A stretch of 64,000 nt of DNA from Gordonia soli NBRC 108243 (GTDB taxonomy: Bacteria > Actinomycetota > Actinomycetes > Mycobacteriales > Mycobacteriaceae). The notes under the pieces were generated by a model that was not told the origin of the DNA, did not search any database, and saw only the letters and a list, made by a program, of their open reading frames with translations. The stretch spans positions 1 through 64,000 of the forward strand of contig NZ_BANX01000011.1 of NCBI RefSeq assembly GCF_000334455.1, read 5' to 3'. Below, one piece after another: positions 63,947 through 64,000 of the stretch; position 1 is the first letter of the stretch, and every line of letters starts with the position of its first letter. The translations under genes and the position numbers were made by a program.

Positions 63947-63960
63947 GTGAACACGTTCTA
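63947..63960. promoter_or_regulatory. KstR-like operator at the right edge
   Basis: GTGAACACGTTCTA matches TAGAACNNGTTCTA at 12 of 14 positions and keeps the AAC-N2-GTT core. GTGTTCAC at 63932-63939 is the inverse of GTGAACAC at 63947-63954, giving a wider palindrome. It ends 11 bases before the ATG at 63972. Confidence 0.65.
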
Positions 63961-63971
63961 GATTTGGCCGC

Positions 63972-64000
63972 ATGGCCGAGACCGTCACCCAGCTCCTCGA
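63972..64000 (+). CDS. First codons of a gene cut by the window edge, possibly an acyl-CoA synthetase
   Basis: Only nine full codons are visible, reading MAETVTQLL. Several acyl-CoA synthetases of the steroid regulon (FadD17 type) begin with a similar TVTxLL segment, and the KstR-like site directly upstream fits such a gene. This is a weak guess from too little sequence, and no ribosome binding site is clear. Confidence 0.4.

Overview
The DNA is high-GC and actinobacterial. The window carries a mycolyltransferase-like secreted protein, a mycofactocin locus, four Mce-associated membrane proteins, a steroid-hydroxylase reductase (KshB) and CYP136-like genes. Together these point to a mycolic-acid-containing member of the Mycobacteriales, of Gordonia, Williamsia or Rhodococcus type. 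From memory, the str operon / mycofactocin / S10 operon neighbourhood resembles M. tuberculosis Rv0682-Rv0710. Genus and synteny are inferences; no search was run.

Left part (1-12 kb): a truncated minus-strand gene, a GT2 glycosyltransferase, a small acetyltransferase, a histidine kinase coupled to a membrane protein, and a second GT2 enzyme. Then comes the complete S10 ribosomal operon on the minus strand (rpsJ-rplC-rplD-rplW-rplB-rpsS-rplV-rpsC-rplP-rpmC-rpsQ), closed by a strong hairpin at 5881-5916.

12-19 kb: accessory transport and regulation. There is a hotdog-fold protein, a GntR regulator with an NCS1 permease, a DGPF protein overlapping an ECF42-type sigma factor, and a GntR/CynX-NimT-type MFS pair.

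19-30.4 kb: the mycofactocin locus on the minus strand. mftA (41 codons), mftB, mftC and mftD are separated from mftE, mftF and mftG by a mycofactocin-type SDR, a GT2 enzyme and an oppositely oriented CaiB-type CoA-transferase/racemase. The TetR regulator mftR is divergent from mftA.

30.4-44.5 kb: lipid/steroid oxidation and envelope genes. kshB sits behind a perfect KstR-type palindrome. It is followed by a DoxX protein, an AlkD-like protein, a ferredoxin-reductase-like flavoprotein, four translationally coupled Mce-associated proteins with no mce genes nearby, a CYP136-like/TetR/SDR operon, menC, an MpaB-family oxygenase, an alpha/beta hydrolase, a SHOCT membrane protein and a secreted CDP-diacylglycerol pyrophosphatase.

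44.5-49.6 kb: the str operon (rpsL-rpsG-fusA-tuf). Copies of the 3' ends of both tuf and fusA lie just downstream of the genes; the tuf copy is an 80-bp tandem duplication that includes a terminator.

49.7-64 kb: exonuclease III and the mycolyltransferase, then a tightly coupled eight-gene minus-strand operon. Its order is TIGR03084 protein, AtuA-like, acyl-CoA dehydrogenase, carboxyltransferase, biotin carboxylase, acyl-CoA dehydrogenase, enoyl-CoA hydratase, TetR, and it looks like a branched or isoprenoid acyl-CoA degradation pathway. A double-hotdog thioesterase, a small secreted protein and the first codons of a gene behind another KstR-like site complete the window.

No tRNA, rRNA, CRISPR array, insertion sequence or prophage was seen. 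Several tandem repeats lie in intergenic gaps: 15-bp, 21-bp, 30-bp and 80-bp units, plus a 60-bp direct repeat and a C14 run.
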